A DNA stretch of 10,845 nt from Prevotellaceae bacterium UBA2718. Lineage in GTDB: Bacteria > Bacteroidota > Bacteroidia > Bacteroidales > Bacteroidaceae. A model generated the notes under the pieces. The model had not been told where the DNA came from. It saw only the letters and a program-made list of their open reading frames with translations, and did no database searches. The DNA lies in NCBI GenBank assembly GCA_002353975.1, contig DEKQ01000025.1, forward strand, positions 3,075-13,919. The letters run 5' to 3'. Position 1 is the first letter of the stretch; every line of letters starts with the position of its first letter. A program made the position numbers and the translations under genes. This document shows, one piece after another, positions 1 through 7,425 of the stretch.

Positions 1-1488
1 CGCATAGTAGAGGCAGCCAACAGTCTGATACACAAGAATGAGCGCCAGATAGACAAGGATGTTTATTCAGAGAATGCAGAAGGAGAGAAGGTTCGAGTGG
101 CTGAATTGGCGAGTGACCGCGAGGAGGCTTCATTCGTCAGTCGTGACATACAGCGGCTAATGCGCAGCGAGGGATTGCAGTATTCTGACTTCGCTATCCT
201 ATATCGCACGAACTCCCAGAGCCGCACATTCGAGGAGCAATTTGTGAAGGACGGCATGCCCTATCACATATACGGCGGCCTCAGCTTCTACCAGCGTAAG
301 GAGATAAAGGACATCACAGCCTATCTGCGCCTTGTTGTCAACCCCGATGATGAGGAAGCCTTCAGGCGTGTCATCAACTATCCGGCTCGCGGCATAGGCA
401 ATACCACGTTGCAGAAGCTCATCGACATAGCGCAAGAGCGGGGCATCTCTCTATGGCAGGTGGCGGTAGAAGCAACGGATGGGACGCTCCCCACCCCATT
501 CAACTCTGCTACGTTGTCACGCATTCAGAATTTCCGTATGCTGATAGAAGGGTTTATAGCACGCCTGTTTACCGACGATGCCGTAACCCTTGGCAAAGAC
601 ATCATACGCCAGACAGGCATATCGAAGGACATATACTCCAGCACAGACCCAGAATACCTGTCAAAGCAGGAGCACATGGAAGAGTTCATATCATCCATGC
701 AGGAATTTGTGGAAAGCCAACGCGAGGAGGGAGAGTCCGGCCATCTCACTGACTTCCTTCAGGAGGTATCGCTGCTCAGCGATATGGATCGCGACAATGA
801 CGATACCTCACAAGTGACGCTGATGACCATCCACAGCGCCAAAGGCCTGGAGTTCCCTTGCGTATATATCGTGGGCATGGAGGAGAACATCTTCCCCTCT
901 CCTATGTGCACACAGTCAAAAAGGGCGTTGGAAGAAGAGCGGCGCCTGCTCTACGTGGCCATAACACGTGCCGAACGACGCTGCACCATGACATACGCAA
1001 ACATGCGCTACCGCTACGGAAAGATGGAGTTTGACACTCCCAGCCGCTTCCTGCGTGACATCGACAGCTCACTATTGACATTAGAAGGGAGTTCATTCCG
1101 AAACGCAGCGGGAAGTATGACACGGCCACGCCAATCATTTTCAACTACGCAGGCAAGGCCTTTCTCAGGGATGTCAGAGGGCCGGATGGGGGGTATGCGT
1201 GGACAAGCGACACCAAGTTTCAAGCGAAGCGTAGTGACACAGCCGGAACGCGGTGCAGGCAGAATCGTTCGCATACCATCTACAAGCAGTGGCTCTGGCA
1301 GGAGTTCACAACCCTCAGGCTACGATTTCAAAGTCGGAGACCGCGTAAGGCATCAGCGCTTCGGTGAAGGAACCGTCACAGACATGACTGGGGCAGGCGA
1401 CAGCGCAAAGGCTATAGTGGACTTCGCTTATGCCGGAACCAAACAGCTGCTGCTGAAATTTGCAAAACTGGAGAAAATCCAAGGATAA
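1..1488 (+). CDS. pcrA: ATP-dependent DNA helicase, PcrA/UvrD type (SF1), 5'-truncated by the window edge
   Basis: C-terminal 495 residues of a superfamily 1A 3'-5' DNA helicase acting in nucleotide excision repair, mismatch repair and clearing of stalled complexes. The reading frame is open from base 1 with no start, so the ATPase motifs I-III lie upstream of the window. Visible are motif IV (FAILYRTNSQSR, from about base 190), the 2B-region stretch YGGLSFYQRKEIKD, motif V (TLMTIHSAKGLEF, about 817-855) and motif VI (RRLLYVAITRAERR, about 940-980). After about 80 residues of Ser/Gly/Arg-rich, probably disordered linker comes a C-terminal Tudor-like module (FKVGDRVRHQRFGEGTV, from about 1327), which in PcrA contacts RNA polymerase. 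PcrA is preferred over Rep because of this tail. TAA stop at 1486-1488. The next gene begins 62 bp on, and no clear promoter or terminator is visible between them. Confidence 0.93.
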   Translation, partial: RIVEAANSLIHKNERQIDKDVYSENAEGEKVRVAELASDREEASFVSRDIQRLMRSEGLQYSDFAILYRTNSQSRTFEEQFVKDGMPYHIYGGLSFYQRKEIKDITAYLRLVVNPDDEEAFRRVINYPARGIGNTTLQKLIDIAQERGISLWQVAVEATDGTLPTPFNSATLSRIQNFRMLIEGFIARLFTDDAVTLGKDIIRQTGISKDIYSSTDPEYLSKQEHMEEFISSMQEFVESQREEGESGHLTDFLQEVSLLSDMDRDNDDTSQVTLMTIHSAKGLEFPCVYIVGMEENIFPSPMCTQSKRALEEERRLLYVAITRAERRCTMTYANMRYRYGKMEFDTPSRFLRDIDSSLLTLEGSSFRNAAGSMTRPRQSFSTTQARPFSGMSEGRMGGMRGQATPSFKRSVVTQPERGAGRIVRIPSTSSGSGRSSQPSGYDFKVGDRVRHQRFGEGTVTDMTGAGDSAKAIVDFAYAGTKQLLLKFAKLEKIQG

Positions 1489-1550
1489 TAGAATAAGACA
1501 TCAAAAACCTCACTTGACGAGGAATCAGGCAACTTACCAAAAGGACAATT

Positions 1551-2507
1551 ATGAAGAATTTCAAAATGTATGAAGCCGATGACAAGATGGTGTCACTTAT
1601 CAGTGATAACTATACTGTGCTGCAAAGCCTTAGCGCCTTTGGCATCCATCTGGGATTTGGCGACAAGACCGTACGTGAAGTATGTGAGGAAGAGCATGTT
1701 GATACATTCACGTTCCTGTCTGTGGTAAACCTTACTATCAACGACTACTTCTCGAGAAACGAGTTGGACCGCCTTGACATGACAACACTCCTGAAGTACC
1801 TGAAGGCATCACACGCCTACTACATCGATTTCCAGCTGCCTTTCCTGCGAGAGGAATTGCGCAACGCGCTCGATGAGAGCAGCAATCTCGGACGCCTCAT
1901 AATGAGGCTTTTTGACGAATACGCCCGATTCATAAAACACCACATGAAGCTTGAGGAACAGACTCTGTTCCCATACGTGGAAGGCCTGCTTATCGGTGAG
2001 AATCATAAAGAGATAGACATTGAACCGTTCTCAAAGCACCATGGTCAGACAGGCGACAAGCTGAAAGAACTCAAAAGCATTATCATAAAATACCTGCCTT
2101 CTGACAGGCATCGCAATAACATGCTCACCGCCACGCTATATGACATCTTCAGTCTGGAGGAGTGGCTAAGGCTCCATGCCAACGTGGAGGAACAGATTCT
2201 GCAACCTGCCGTGCGCCTGCTTGAGAAGCGGACGAGTTCTGATGATGTAAGCGCCAAAATACTTGGGCAAATAAGCTCTGGCACGGATGGAGGAGAGCAA
2301 CTGTCAGACAGAGAAAAGGATGTCGTCATCGGCGTTGTGCAGGGACTGACAAACAAGGAAATAGCAGAGAAGCTATTCATAGCCCCCAACACCGTCATAA
2401 CCCACCGTCGCAACATAGCCCGCAAGCTGCAGATACGTTCCACAGCTGGTCTCACTATCTATGCCATTGTTAATAAACTGATTGATATCTCTGCTGTAGA
2501 GTTGTAA
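1551..2507 (+). CDS. ScdA_N/hemerythrin-like di-iron domain fused to LuxR-type DNA-binding domain
   Basis: 318-residue predicted cytoplasmic regulator. Residues about 10-60 resemble the ScdA_N (DUF542) domain of the iron-sulfur repair proteins YtfE/ScdA (DKTVREVC...), but the usual Cys-Cys-Gly-Gly is replaced by HLGFG (33-37). Residues about 85-225 have the spacing of a hemerythrin four-helix bundle: H88, H130/H131 with E135, H163/H164, and H209 with E213. The counterpart of YtfE His105 seems to be Asp108/Glu109 by spacing, so the iron site may be modified. Residues 250-310 form a GerE/LuxR helix-turn-helix (LSDREKDVV, GLTNKEIAEKLFIAPNTV). The likely role is transcription control in response to oxygen, nitric oxide or iron-redox state; this is inferred from domains. 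ATG at 1551 is preceded by AAAAGGACAATT. No TAnnTTTG promoter is seen in the 62-bp gap, so cotranscription with the helicase is possible. It ends 3 bp from the stop of the convergent plsC. I know of no characterised member. Confidence 0.85.
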   Translation: MKNFKMYEADDKMVSLISDNYTVLQSLSAFGIHLGFGDKTVREVCEEEHVDTFTFLSVVNLTINDYFSRNELDRLDMTTLLKYLKASHAYYIDFQLPFLREELRNALDESSNLGRLIMRLFDEYARFIKHHMKLEEQTLFPYVEGLLIGENHKEIDIEPFSKHHGQTGDKLKELKSIIIKYLPSDRHRNNMLTATLYDIFSLEEWLRLHANVEEQILQPAVRLLEKRTSSDDVSAKILGQISSGTDGGEQLSDREKDVVIGVVQGLTNKEIAEKLFIAPNTVITHRRNIARKLQIRSTAGLTIYAIVNKLIDISAVEL

Positions 2508-2510
2508 ACC

Positions 2511-3257
2511 TCAACGCTCTGCGACAGAGTCCAAAGAGCTGGCTATCGACGCATAGCATTGCTCTCTCAGATACTCCACATCCTCAGCCCCCTTTGATAT
2601 GGGCTGTATAGGCTTGTGGATGGTGAGTGTCAACGGATGCCGACAGATGAAGCTCCCGTCCTTTGTGCGGGGCAGTATCTCAAATGAACCTTTTATCGTC
2701 ATAGGCACCACAGGCAACTGCAGCTCATCAGCAAGCATGAAGCCACCTTTCTTGAATGGCCGCATCTCACCGGTATAGGTCCGTGCGCCTTCGGGAAAGA
2801 GCATCAGGCTGCCACCATTCTGCAGCACTGCCTCAGCACGTCGATAGGTGGCACGCGTCACTCCTGCATTGCCTTTATCTACAAAGACATATCCCGCATG
2901 GCGGCATCCCCAACCGAGAAACGGTATTTTCTCCAGTGAGCGCTTCATCATCCAACGTATCTCAGCGTTCAGGTAGCCACAAACCAGAAAAATATCGAAA
3001 GCGCCCTGATGGTTGGCTGTGAAGACATACGACTTGCCTTCCTCTATGTTTTCCTTTCCCGTTACCTCTACCGGTATCAGGGCAGCACAGAGAATGGTGC
3101 GCGCCCACCAACGTGAGGCTCTGCTACCCCACCAGTCCGGACGTGTCATAACACCAACGCCGAAAGGCAGAATACCTTTCAGCCATCCAGTCAACGGACA
3201 CATCGTCGCCATCGTTGTTCCCGCAACGACTGATGCGAAGAACACGACCGGAGCCAA
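2511..3257 (-). CDS. plsC: 1-acyl-sn-glycerol-3-phosphate acyltransferase (PlsC family)
   Basis: Membrane-associated acyltransferase, likely converting lysophosphatidic acid to phosphatidic acid in phospholipid synthesis. The family blocks are present: catalytic HX4D (H83-D88, in NHQGAFD), block II around KRSLEKIPFLGW (105-116), substrate-binding FPEGAR (154-159) and VPM (184-186). A hydrophobic N-terminal stretch (4-19) probably anchors it. Length 248 fits the family. Coordinates here use a TTG start, but no ATG exists in frame between the pyrC stop and the conserved core. The frame upstream reads IYRIYQIVVL, which looks like the usual N-terminus of Bacteroidales relatives, so the true start may lie near 3284 at an ATT codon. 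Last gene of the operon with the lipoprotein and pyrC. Enzyme class is firm; in vivo acyl acceptor is inferred. Confidence 0.88.
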   Translation of the reverse strand: MAPVVFFASVVAGTTMATMCPLTGWLKGILPFGVGVMTRPDWWGSRASRWWARTILCAALIPVEVTGKENIEEGKSYVFTANHQGAFDIFLVCGYLNAEIRWMMKRSLEKIPFLGWGCRHAGYVFVDKGNAGVTRATYRRAEAVLQNGGSLMLFPEGARTYTGEMRPFKKGGFMLADELQLPVVPMTIKGSFEILPRTKDGSFICRHPLTLTIHKPIQPISKGAEDVEYLREQCYASIASSLDSVAER

Positions 3258-3308
3258 TACTACTATTTGATAGATTCTATAAATGGTGACTGTTTGTTTA
3301 TGCGTTTC

Positions 3309-4667
3309 TTATTTTTCAAACCTCACGGGTTCACCATGAGTATTCTCATTGACCTTACCGTCGGCGAAAGCTATACGTCCATTCAGTATCGTGGACTTTA
3401 CGCGCCATTGCATCTGCCGTCCCTCAAGGGGGCTCCATCCGCAACGGCTCAGGATGCAGTCCTTCGTTAGCGTCCACGGCTCGTCACATTGCTTGACGAT
3501 AGCCATGTCAGCCTTATATCCCTGACGCAGGAAGCCTCGCTGACTGACTCCAAACAGCTTAGCAGGGTTGTGAGCCATGAGCTGTACGAGACGTTCCATT
3601 GACAATACGCCCTCATCGACGAGTGAGAGCATCGAAATCAGAGAGAACTGTATCATCGGCATTCCAGACATTGCCTTTGCGCAGCCACCAGATTTCTCTT
3701 CCAAGGTATGAGGCGCATGGTCAGTGCCGACAGTGCTTACGGTATCGTCAACCAACGCGCGCCGAAGGGCTTCACGGTCAAGGAATCCCTTCACCGCGGG
3801 GTTACACTTTATGCGAGTGCCGAGAGTATCGTAATCAACAGTGGAGAATAGCAAGTGGGCCACCGTTGCCTCGCAGGTGATGTGACGGTGAGCATGACCG
3901 AGACCCTTTATCATCTCCAGCTCGCAGGCGGTGCTGACATGGGCTATGTGGAAGTGAGTGTCGTACTTCTGTGCCAGTCGCACTCCCAGTTCTGATGATT
4001 TCATGCAGGCTTCCTCATTGCGGATGAGCGGATGTAGCCTTACGTCCGGGTCGTCTGAGCCTGTCAGCTGTTTGTAGTAGGCCATGTGCCGGTTGATCGT
4101 CTCAGTGTCTTCGCAATGTGCCATCAGGGTGATGCCCTTCTCTCCGGCAAACCTGAATATGGCTTCAAGGGCCTGCTCACGATCCACGAGCATATTGCCG
4201 GTTGACGATCCCATAAACAGTTTGAAGCCAGGTATGGTCGTCGTGTCAATATGTTGCAGTTCTTCCAGGTTGTCGTTTGTCACTCCCGGGAAGAAAGCAT
4301 AGTTCACGTGCATCTTCTGCTCAGCAATGGACTGCTTCTCATGCAGGGCCTCAACAGTCGTGGTCTGCGGCTTGGTATTGGGCATATCAAAGACCGTCGT
4401 GACGCCACCCGCCAGCGCGGCAAGGCTCTCGGTGTGCATATCACCTTTGTGCGTCAGGCCCGGATCGCGGAAGTGGACATGCGAGTCTATGACGCCGGGA
4501 AGCACGTAACAGCCTGAGGCATCTAATACAACGTCAAAGGAATCAGTGCTGCACGCGCTGATCCCTTCAGGTATTATTTCCTTTATCCGGTCATCCTCGA
4601 CAATGATGTCTGCCTGTCGGCGCATTCCCTCATTGACGATGATGCCTCCATGTATAAGCGTTGTCAT
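3309..4667 (-). CDS. pyrC: Dihydroorotase
   Basis: Zinc amidohydrolase that cyclises N-carbamoyl-aspartate to dihydroorotate, third step of de novo pyrimidine synthesis, cytosolic. Metal-site residues are all visible in the 452-residue protein: HVH of DSHVHFRDPG (H63, H65), the probable carboxylated Lys149 in FKLFMGSSTGN, H184 (LMAHCED), H240/H243 (HIAHVS) and the catalytic Asp316 (GTDHAPH). FDMPNT (93-98) is also typical. Length and layout fit the single-domain enzyme, so no key residue is missing. Related amidohydrolases (allantoinase, hydantoinase) share this fold, but the DPG and MGSS patterns favour dihydroorotase. The ATG overlaps the TGA of the upstream lipoprotein gene in an ATGA arrangement (4664-4667), implying translational coupling. 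plsC follows after about 50 bp. Confidence 0.94.
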   Translation of the reverse strand: MTTLIHGGIIVNEGMRRQADIIVEDDRIKEIIPEGISACSTDSFDVVLDASGCYVLPGVIDSHVHFRDPGLTHKGDMHTESLAALAGGVTTVFDMPNTKPQTTTVEALHEKQSIAEQKMHVNYAFFPGVTNDNLEELQHIDTTTIPGFKLFMGSSTGNMLVDREQALEAIFRFAGEKGITLMAHCEDTETINRHMAYYKQLTGSDDPDVRLHPLIRNEEACMKSSELGVRLAQKYDTHFHIAHVSTACELEMIKGLGHAHRHITCEATVAHLLFSTVDYDTLGTRIKCNPAVKGFLDREALRRALVDDTVSTVGTDHAPHTLEEKSGGCAKAMSGMPMIQFSLISMLSLVDEGVLSMERLVQLMAHNPAKLFGVSQRGFLRQGYKADMAIVKQCDEPWTLTKDCILSRCGWSPLEGRQMQWRVKSTILNGRIAFADGKVNENTHGEPVRFEK

Positions 4668-5446
4668 TCTGTTTTCTGTGGTTTTGCCAATTCGTTGGGT
4701 GTTGGTCCTGTGGTAAGTGCAGGGGATTGTGGCGGTAATTGTGGCGCAACATCCGTAACGCCGGTCATGATATTCTGATTCTCATGGGCTACCTTCATAT
4801 ACTCCTTGACATAAGGAGCATTCTTGAAGTTCTCCGTCGCCTTGCTCATCAGCGCGTCTATCCAAGGCGTCAGCACAGGATACTCATAACTGCTCGTTGC
4901 CATCTCAAAGACATACGGGCCAAGGCAGTTGTCAAAGTTCTCTGTGATGAATGTCGTTATCAGCTTATCCTCTTCTATCATCAACTCCTGCTCCTTGTTC
5001 TCCAGGCGGGCATTGACCTCGTCCATATCGTCACCGTTCATGATTGCCTGGCTCTGCTCATGCGACAATTCCTGCATCCGGTATAGCAGTTGCTGGTATT
5101 TCTCGTTGAAGGCAGAGAGAGAATCGTTAAGCGGCGTGCCCTTACATGACTGTTTCTGCGAATTGAGCGTGACGGTAATGTCACCGTCCTCCAGCACAAC
5201 GGGGATGACGGGCATGTTGTCCATATACAGAGCAACGACACGTACGGTATCCAATGAACCGTGAAAGCGGAACTTACCGTGCACCACATCACAGGAGTCC
5301 ATGTTGGTCAGCTCATCGCCCTGTACGGTCTTGAGAAAGAGCATACGACCGTCAACATTTTGCAAATCTGACGAACCGGTGATACTATATTTGGAACACG
5401 ACGTTGCCACTGCCACGACAAGGAACGCGAGTAGGTAATTTTTCAT
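4664..5446 (-). CDS. DUF4369-type lipoprotein
   Basis: 260-residue predicted lipoprotein. Signal peptide 1-16 (MKNYLLAFLVVAVATS) ends in a lipobox with Cys17. Residues about 19-110 resemble DUF4369, a Bacteroidetes domain common at the N-terminus of TlpA-like thioredoxin proteins (DGRMLFLKTVQG, DSCDVVHGKFRFHGSLD, CKGTPLNDSL). Here no thioredoxin fold or CXXC follows. Instead there is a Glu/Gln-rich, probably coiled-coil segment (about 110-145), a further domain, and a Pro/Thr-rich tail (PQLPPQSPALTTGP). Likely periplasmic, attached to the inner face of the outer membrane or to the inner membrane; the function is unknown. First gene of the operon with pyrC and plsC, overlapping pyrC by 4 bp. 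A TAnnTTTG element sits 27 bp upstream of its ATG. Confidence 0.85.
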   Translation of the reverse strand: MKNYLLAFLVVAVATSCSKYSITGSSDLQNVDGRMLFLKTVQGDELTNMDSCDVVHGKFRFHGSLDTVRVVALYMDNMPVIPVVLEDGDITVTLNSQKQSCKGTPLNDSLSAFNEKYQQLLYRMQELSHEQSQAIMNGDDMDEVNARLENKEQELMIEEDKLITTFITENFDNCLGPYVFEMATSSYEYPVLTPWIDALMSKATENFKNAPYVKEYMKVAHENQNIMTGVTDVAPQLPPQSPALTTGPTPNELAKPQKTE

Positions 5447-5473
5447 TTCTTTTCAAAGGAAATTAGGTAACTG

Positions 5474-5481
5474 CAAAGGTA
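5474..5481 (-). promoter_or_regulatory. Bacteroidetes -7 element upstream of the lipoprotein-pyrC-plsC operon
   Basis: On the minus strand this reads TACCTTTG, an exact match to the Bacteroidetes -7 consensus TAnnTTTG. It lies 27 bp upstream of the ATG at 5446, giving a short 5' leader of about 20 nt. The position expected for the -33 TTTG (about 5501-5506) reads only TTCC/ATTT, so that half is weak. It is the only candidate in the 126-bp gap upstream of the operon. Confidence 0.5.
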
Positions 5482-5572
5482 TGCAGAATTATCGAACTGT
5501 GGAAATAAAATTAATTTCCTTTTAAGAAATGGGCTTGTGTTTAAGTATTTTTTAAGGTCTGCCAGTGTCTGA

Positions 5573-5989
5573 TTATGATTTTTTTATTTCTGACTCTATG
5601 CGGTGCGTGGTGTACATCTCCAATATGGCAGCAACGAGCAAGGCTACAACCCAGTTGTTGTTTATATAGCGCACGTAGTTGTTATAGCCCTCTATGCTGC
5701 CTTGAAAAAGCGGGAAAATGAAGCGGTACGCGTTTTCCAACAGCAGCACCGCAGCGATAATGAAACAGGCATCAGCAAAGAGCATGATGCGCCTCAGGCG
5801 TATGATGGTGAAGTTCGACCCGGTATATACATTCTGCGCCTGCATTGCCACAAACATTACCGCGCCGACGGCAAAGACAACAGATGCAATCTGAGGCATG
5901 AAATCAAACACCACACACCCCGTGCCTACCACCATCAGCAATGCGCCGACCGCAAGGATTATGGACTGTATCTTAGTCAGTTCTCTCAT
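5573..5989 (-). CDS. Small four-helix integral membrane protein, function unknown
   Basis: 138 residues with four likely membrane helices (about 7-27, 32-50, 68-88, 112-126), a positive RLRR at 64-67 between helices 2 and 3, and a charged C-terminus (HRIESEIKKS) probably in the cytoplasm. No catalytic motif is recognised. ATG at 5989 lies inside the end of the upstream DivIC/FtsB-type gene, overlapping by 17 bp, so translation is probably coupled. A role near the cell-division or envelope machinery is suggested only by this arrangement. Third gene of the prs operon. The 97 bp downstream of its stop up to the next promoter element hold no convincing terminator. Confidence 0.8.
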   Translation of the reverse strand: MRELTKIQSIILAVGALLMVVGTGCVVFDFMPQIASVVFAVGAVMFVAMQAQNVYTGSNFTIIRLRRIMLFADACFIIAAVLLLENAYRFIFPLFQGSIEGYNNYVRYINNNWVVALLVAAILEMYTTHRIESEIKKS

Positions 5990-6314
5990 CTGTATTCTCG
6001 GTTGACTGTTTGTGTTCCTCTGTGCTCAGCACAAAGACATCCTCATCCGGGTGTTTCATAAAGTATTTCTCGCGGGCTATACGCTCTACACCCTTATGAT
6101 TAGACTGTAGGGCACGCAGGCGAAGGGAGTCACGCTCATACTGCTGTTGGTACTCCTCCAGTTCCTCCTCCACCTCTGACAGGCGCACCTGCAGCTTCAT
6201 GTAGTGCAGCAGGCTGTTCTCGCCCACCAAGCCAATGAGCAACGTGCCCAACACCAGAGTGATGAGGTACTTGTGCTTGGCCAAATACGACCAGATGTTG
6301 TTAATCTTGCCCAC
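5973..6314 (-). CDS. Septum formation initiator protein (DivIC/FtsB family)
   Basis: 113-residue bitopic membrane protein of the divisome. Layout: short cytoplasmic N-terminus, one membrane helix (about 16-32), an extracytoplasmic coiled coil (about 38-72, rich in Glu, Leu and Gln) and the conserved block VERIAREKYFMKHPDEDVF (76-94) typical of DivIC/FtsB. The tail (100-113) is polar. FtsB/DivIC bridges FtsL and FtsQ/DivIB and helps activate septal peptidoglycan synthesis. The start is GTG at 6314: the frame upstream hits TAA within four codons and holds no ATG, so this choice is fairly firm. It begins 17 bp after the prs stop and overlaps the next gene by 17 bp, so it is in an operon with both. 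DivIC versus FtsB naming cannot be settled from the sequence alone. Confidence 0.88.
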   Translation of the reverse strand: MGKINNIWSYLAKHKYLITLVLGTLLIGLVGENSLLHYMKLQVRLSEVEEELEEYQQQYERDSLRLRALQSNHKGVERIAREKYFMKHPDEDVFVLSTEEHKQSTENTDERTD

Positions 6315-6331
6315 GTGAATACCTTATATAA

Positions 6332-7270
6332 TTATATAATATACTGTGAAGATATCGACTCGTTGTTGAGGCAACGGCGTATTGTCTCGGCAAACATATC
6401 AGCCACGCTGAGCTGCTTCACCTTGGTGCAATGCTGTGAATAAGGTATAGAATCAGTAAACACAATCTCCTCCAATGCGGAATTCTGCACACGCTCGCTG
6501 GCAGGGCCTGACATGACGCAGTGGCTGGCAACGGCACGCACGCTTCTCGCACCGGCTTCCTTCATGATGTCCGCAGCCTTGGTAATGGTACCTGCGGTAT
6601 CCACCATGTCATCTACTATCACGACATCCTTATCCTTCACATCGCCGATAATCTGCATCTCGGCCACCACGTTTGCACGGGCGCGGGTCTTGTTGCACAT
6701 TACCAACGGGCAGTCAAGATACTTCGCATAGCTCTTGGCACGCTTGGCGCCACCCACATCAGGAGAAGCGATGACAAGGTCCTTCAGTTTCAGGCTCTCC
6801 AGATAAGGCAGCAGAACACCCGAACCATAGAGATGATCTACAGGAACATCAAAGAAACCTTGTATCTGATCGGCATGCAAATCCATCGTAATGAGACGGT
6901 CAATGCCTGCGACGCTAAGCAGGTCAGCAACGAGTTTCGCACCTATGCTGACACGAGGCTTATCCTTTCTGTCCTGACGAGCCCATCCGAAATATGGGAT
7001 GACGGCATTGATAGTCTTTGCTGACGCACGCTTGGCGGCGTCAATCATCAGCAACAACTCCATAAGGTTATCCGAACTGGGGAAGGTGCTCTGAACCAGG
7101 AAGATGTCCCTGCCGCGAATACTTTCCTCATAGCTCACGGCAAACTCACCATCACTGAACTTCGTCATAACCGTGTTGCCCAACTCGCAACCCAGGCTGG
7201 CACATATTTTCTCAGCCAAATAGCGTGTAGCCGTGCCAGAGCATATCATGAAACTCTTGTCTTCTACCAT
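6332..7270 (-). CDS. prs: Ribose-phosphate pyrophosphokinase (PRPP synthetase)
   Basis: Cytosolic enzyme that transfers pyrophosphate from ATP to ribose 5-phosphate, giving PRPP for purine, pyrimidine, NAD, His and Trp synthesis. The 312 residues match the class I length. Visible are the ATP/regulatory segment FSDGE (38-42), the RQDRKDKPR loop (98-106), the divalent-cation signature DLHADQIQGFF (130-140, His132), catalytic Lys194 and Arg196 in NKTRAR, and the PRPP-binding loop VIVDDMVDTAGT (217-228). ATG at 7270. First gene of the operon with the division protein and the small membrane protein. The 155 bp upstream are AT-rich and contain a duplicated 24-bp motif, but no good TAnnTTTG promoter is seen. 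Confidence 0.96.
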   Translation of the reverse strand: MVEDKSFMICSGTATRYLAEKICASLGCELGNTVMTKFSDGEFAVSYEESIRGRDIFLVQSTFPSSDNLMELLLMIDAAKRASAKTINAVIPYFGWARQDRKDKPRVSIGAKLVADLLSVAGIDRLITMDLHADQIQGFFDVPVDHLYGSGVLLPYLESLKLKDLVIASPDVGGAKRAKSYAKYLDCPLVMCNKTRARANVVAEMQIIGDVKDKDVVIVDDMVDTAGTITKAADIMKEAGARSVRAVASHCVMSGPASERVQNSALEEIVFTDSIPYSQHCTKVKQLSVADMFAETIRRCLNNESISSQYII

Positions 7271-7370
7271 TTTAATTCCTACAGGTGTTACGGCTCATAA
7301 AGCCTTTCTTACCTTATTTATTTTTATTAATTAATTCTCAAATAGTCCATCACCTCTCAACCCTCATCCA

Positions 7371-7422
7371 TTATGCATTCTGCATTATCAATTTTGAATT
7401 TTGCATTCTGCATTATTAATTT
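7371..7422. repeat. Two direct copies of a 24-bp AT-rich motif between prs and the ThiE-like gene
   Basis: Bases 7371-7394 and 7399-7422 agree at 22 of 24 positions around an exact 14-bp core, GCATTCTGCATTAT, with the copies 28 bp apart. The separating bases (caattttgaatt) are also repetitive in feel. The pair lies just after the stop of the ThiE-like gene and about 100 bp upstream of prs. No hairpin or T-run typical of a terminator is formed. Such TGCATTMTGCATT-like intergenic strings may be a dispersed family; this is a suspicion, not checked. The remaining bases to prs (7271-7370) show nothing else recognisable. Confidence 0.7.
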
Positions 7423-7425
7423 AAC

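Noticed and set aside
902..1274. Minus-strand open frames opposite the helicase C-terminus
   Set aside because: Antisense shadows of a frame with clear helicase motifs V, VI and the Tudor-like domain.
5501..5519. GGAAAT...ATTTCC inverted repeat after the prs operon as a terminator
   Set aside because: The stem is only 6 bp and AT-rich with no T-run following on the minus strand; too weak to call.
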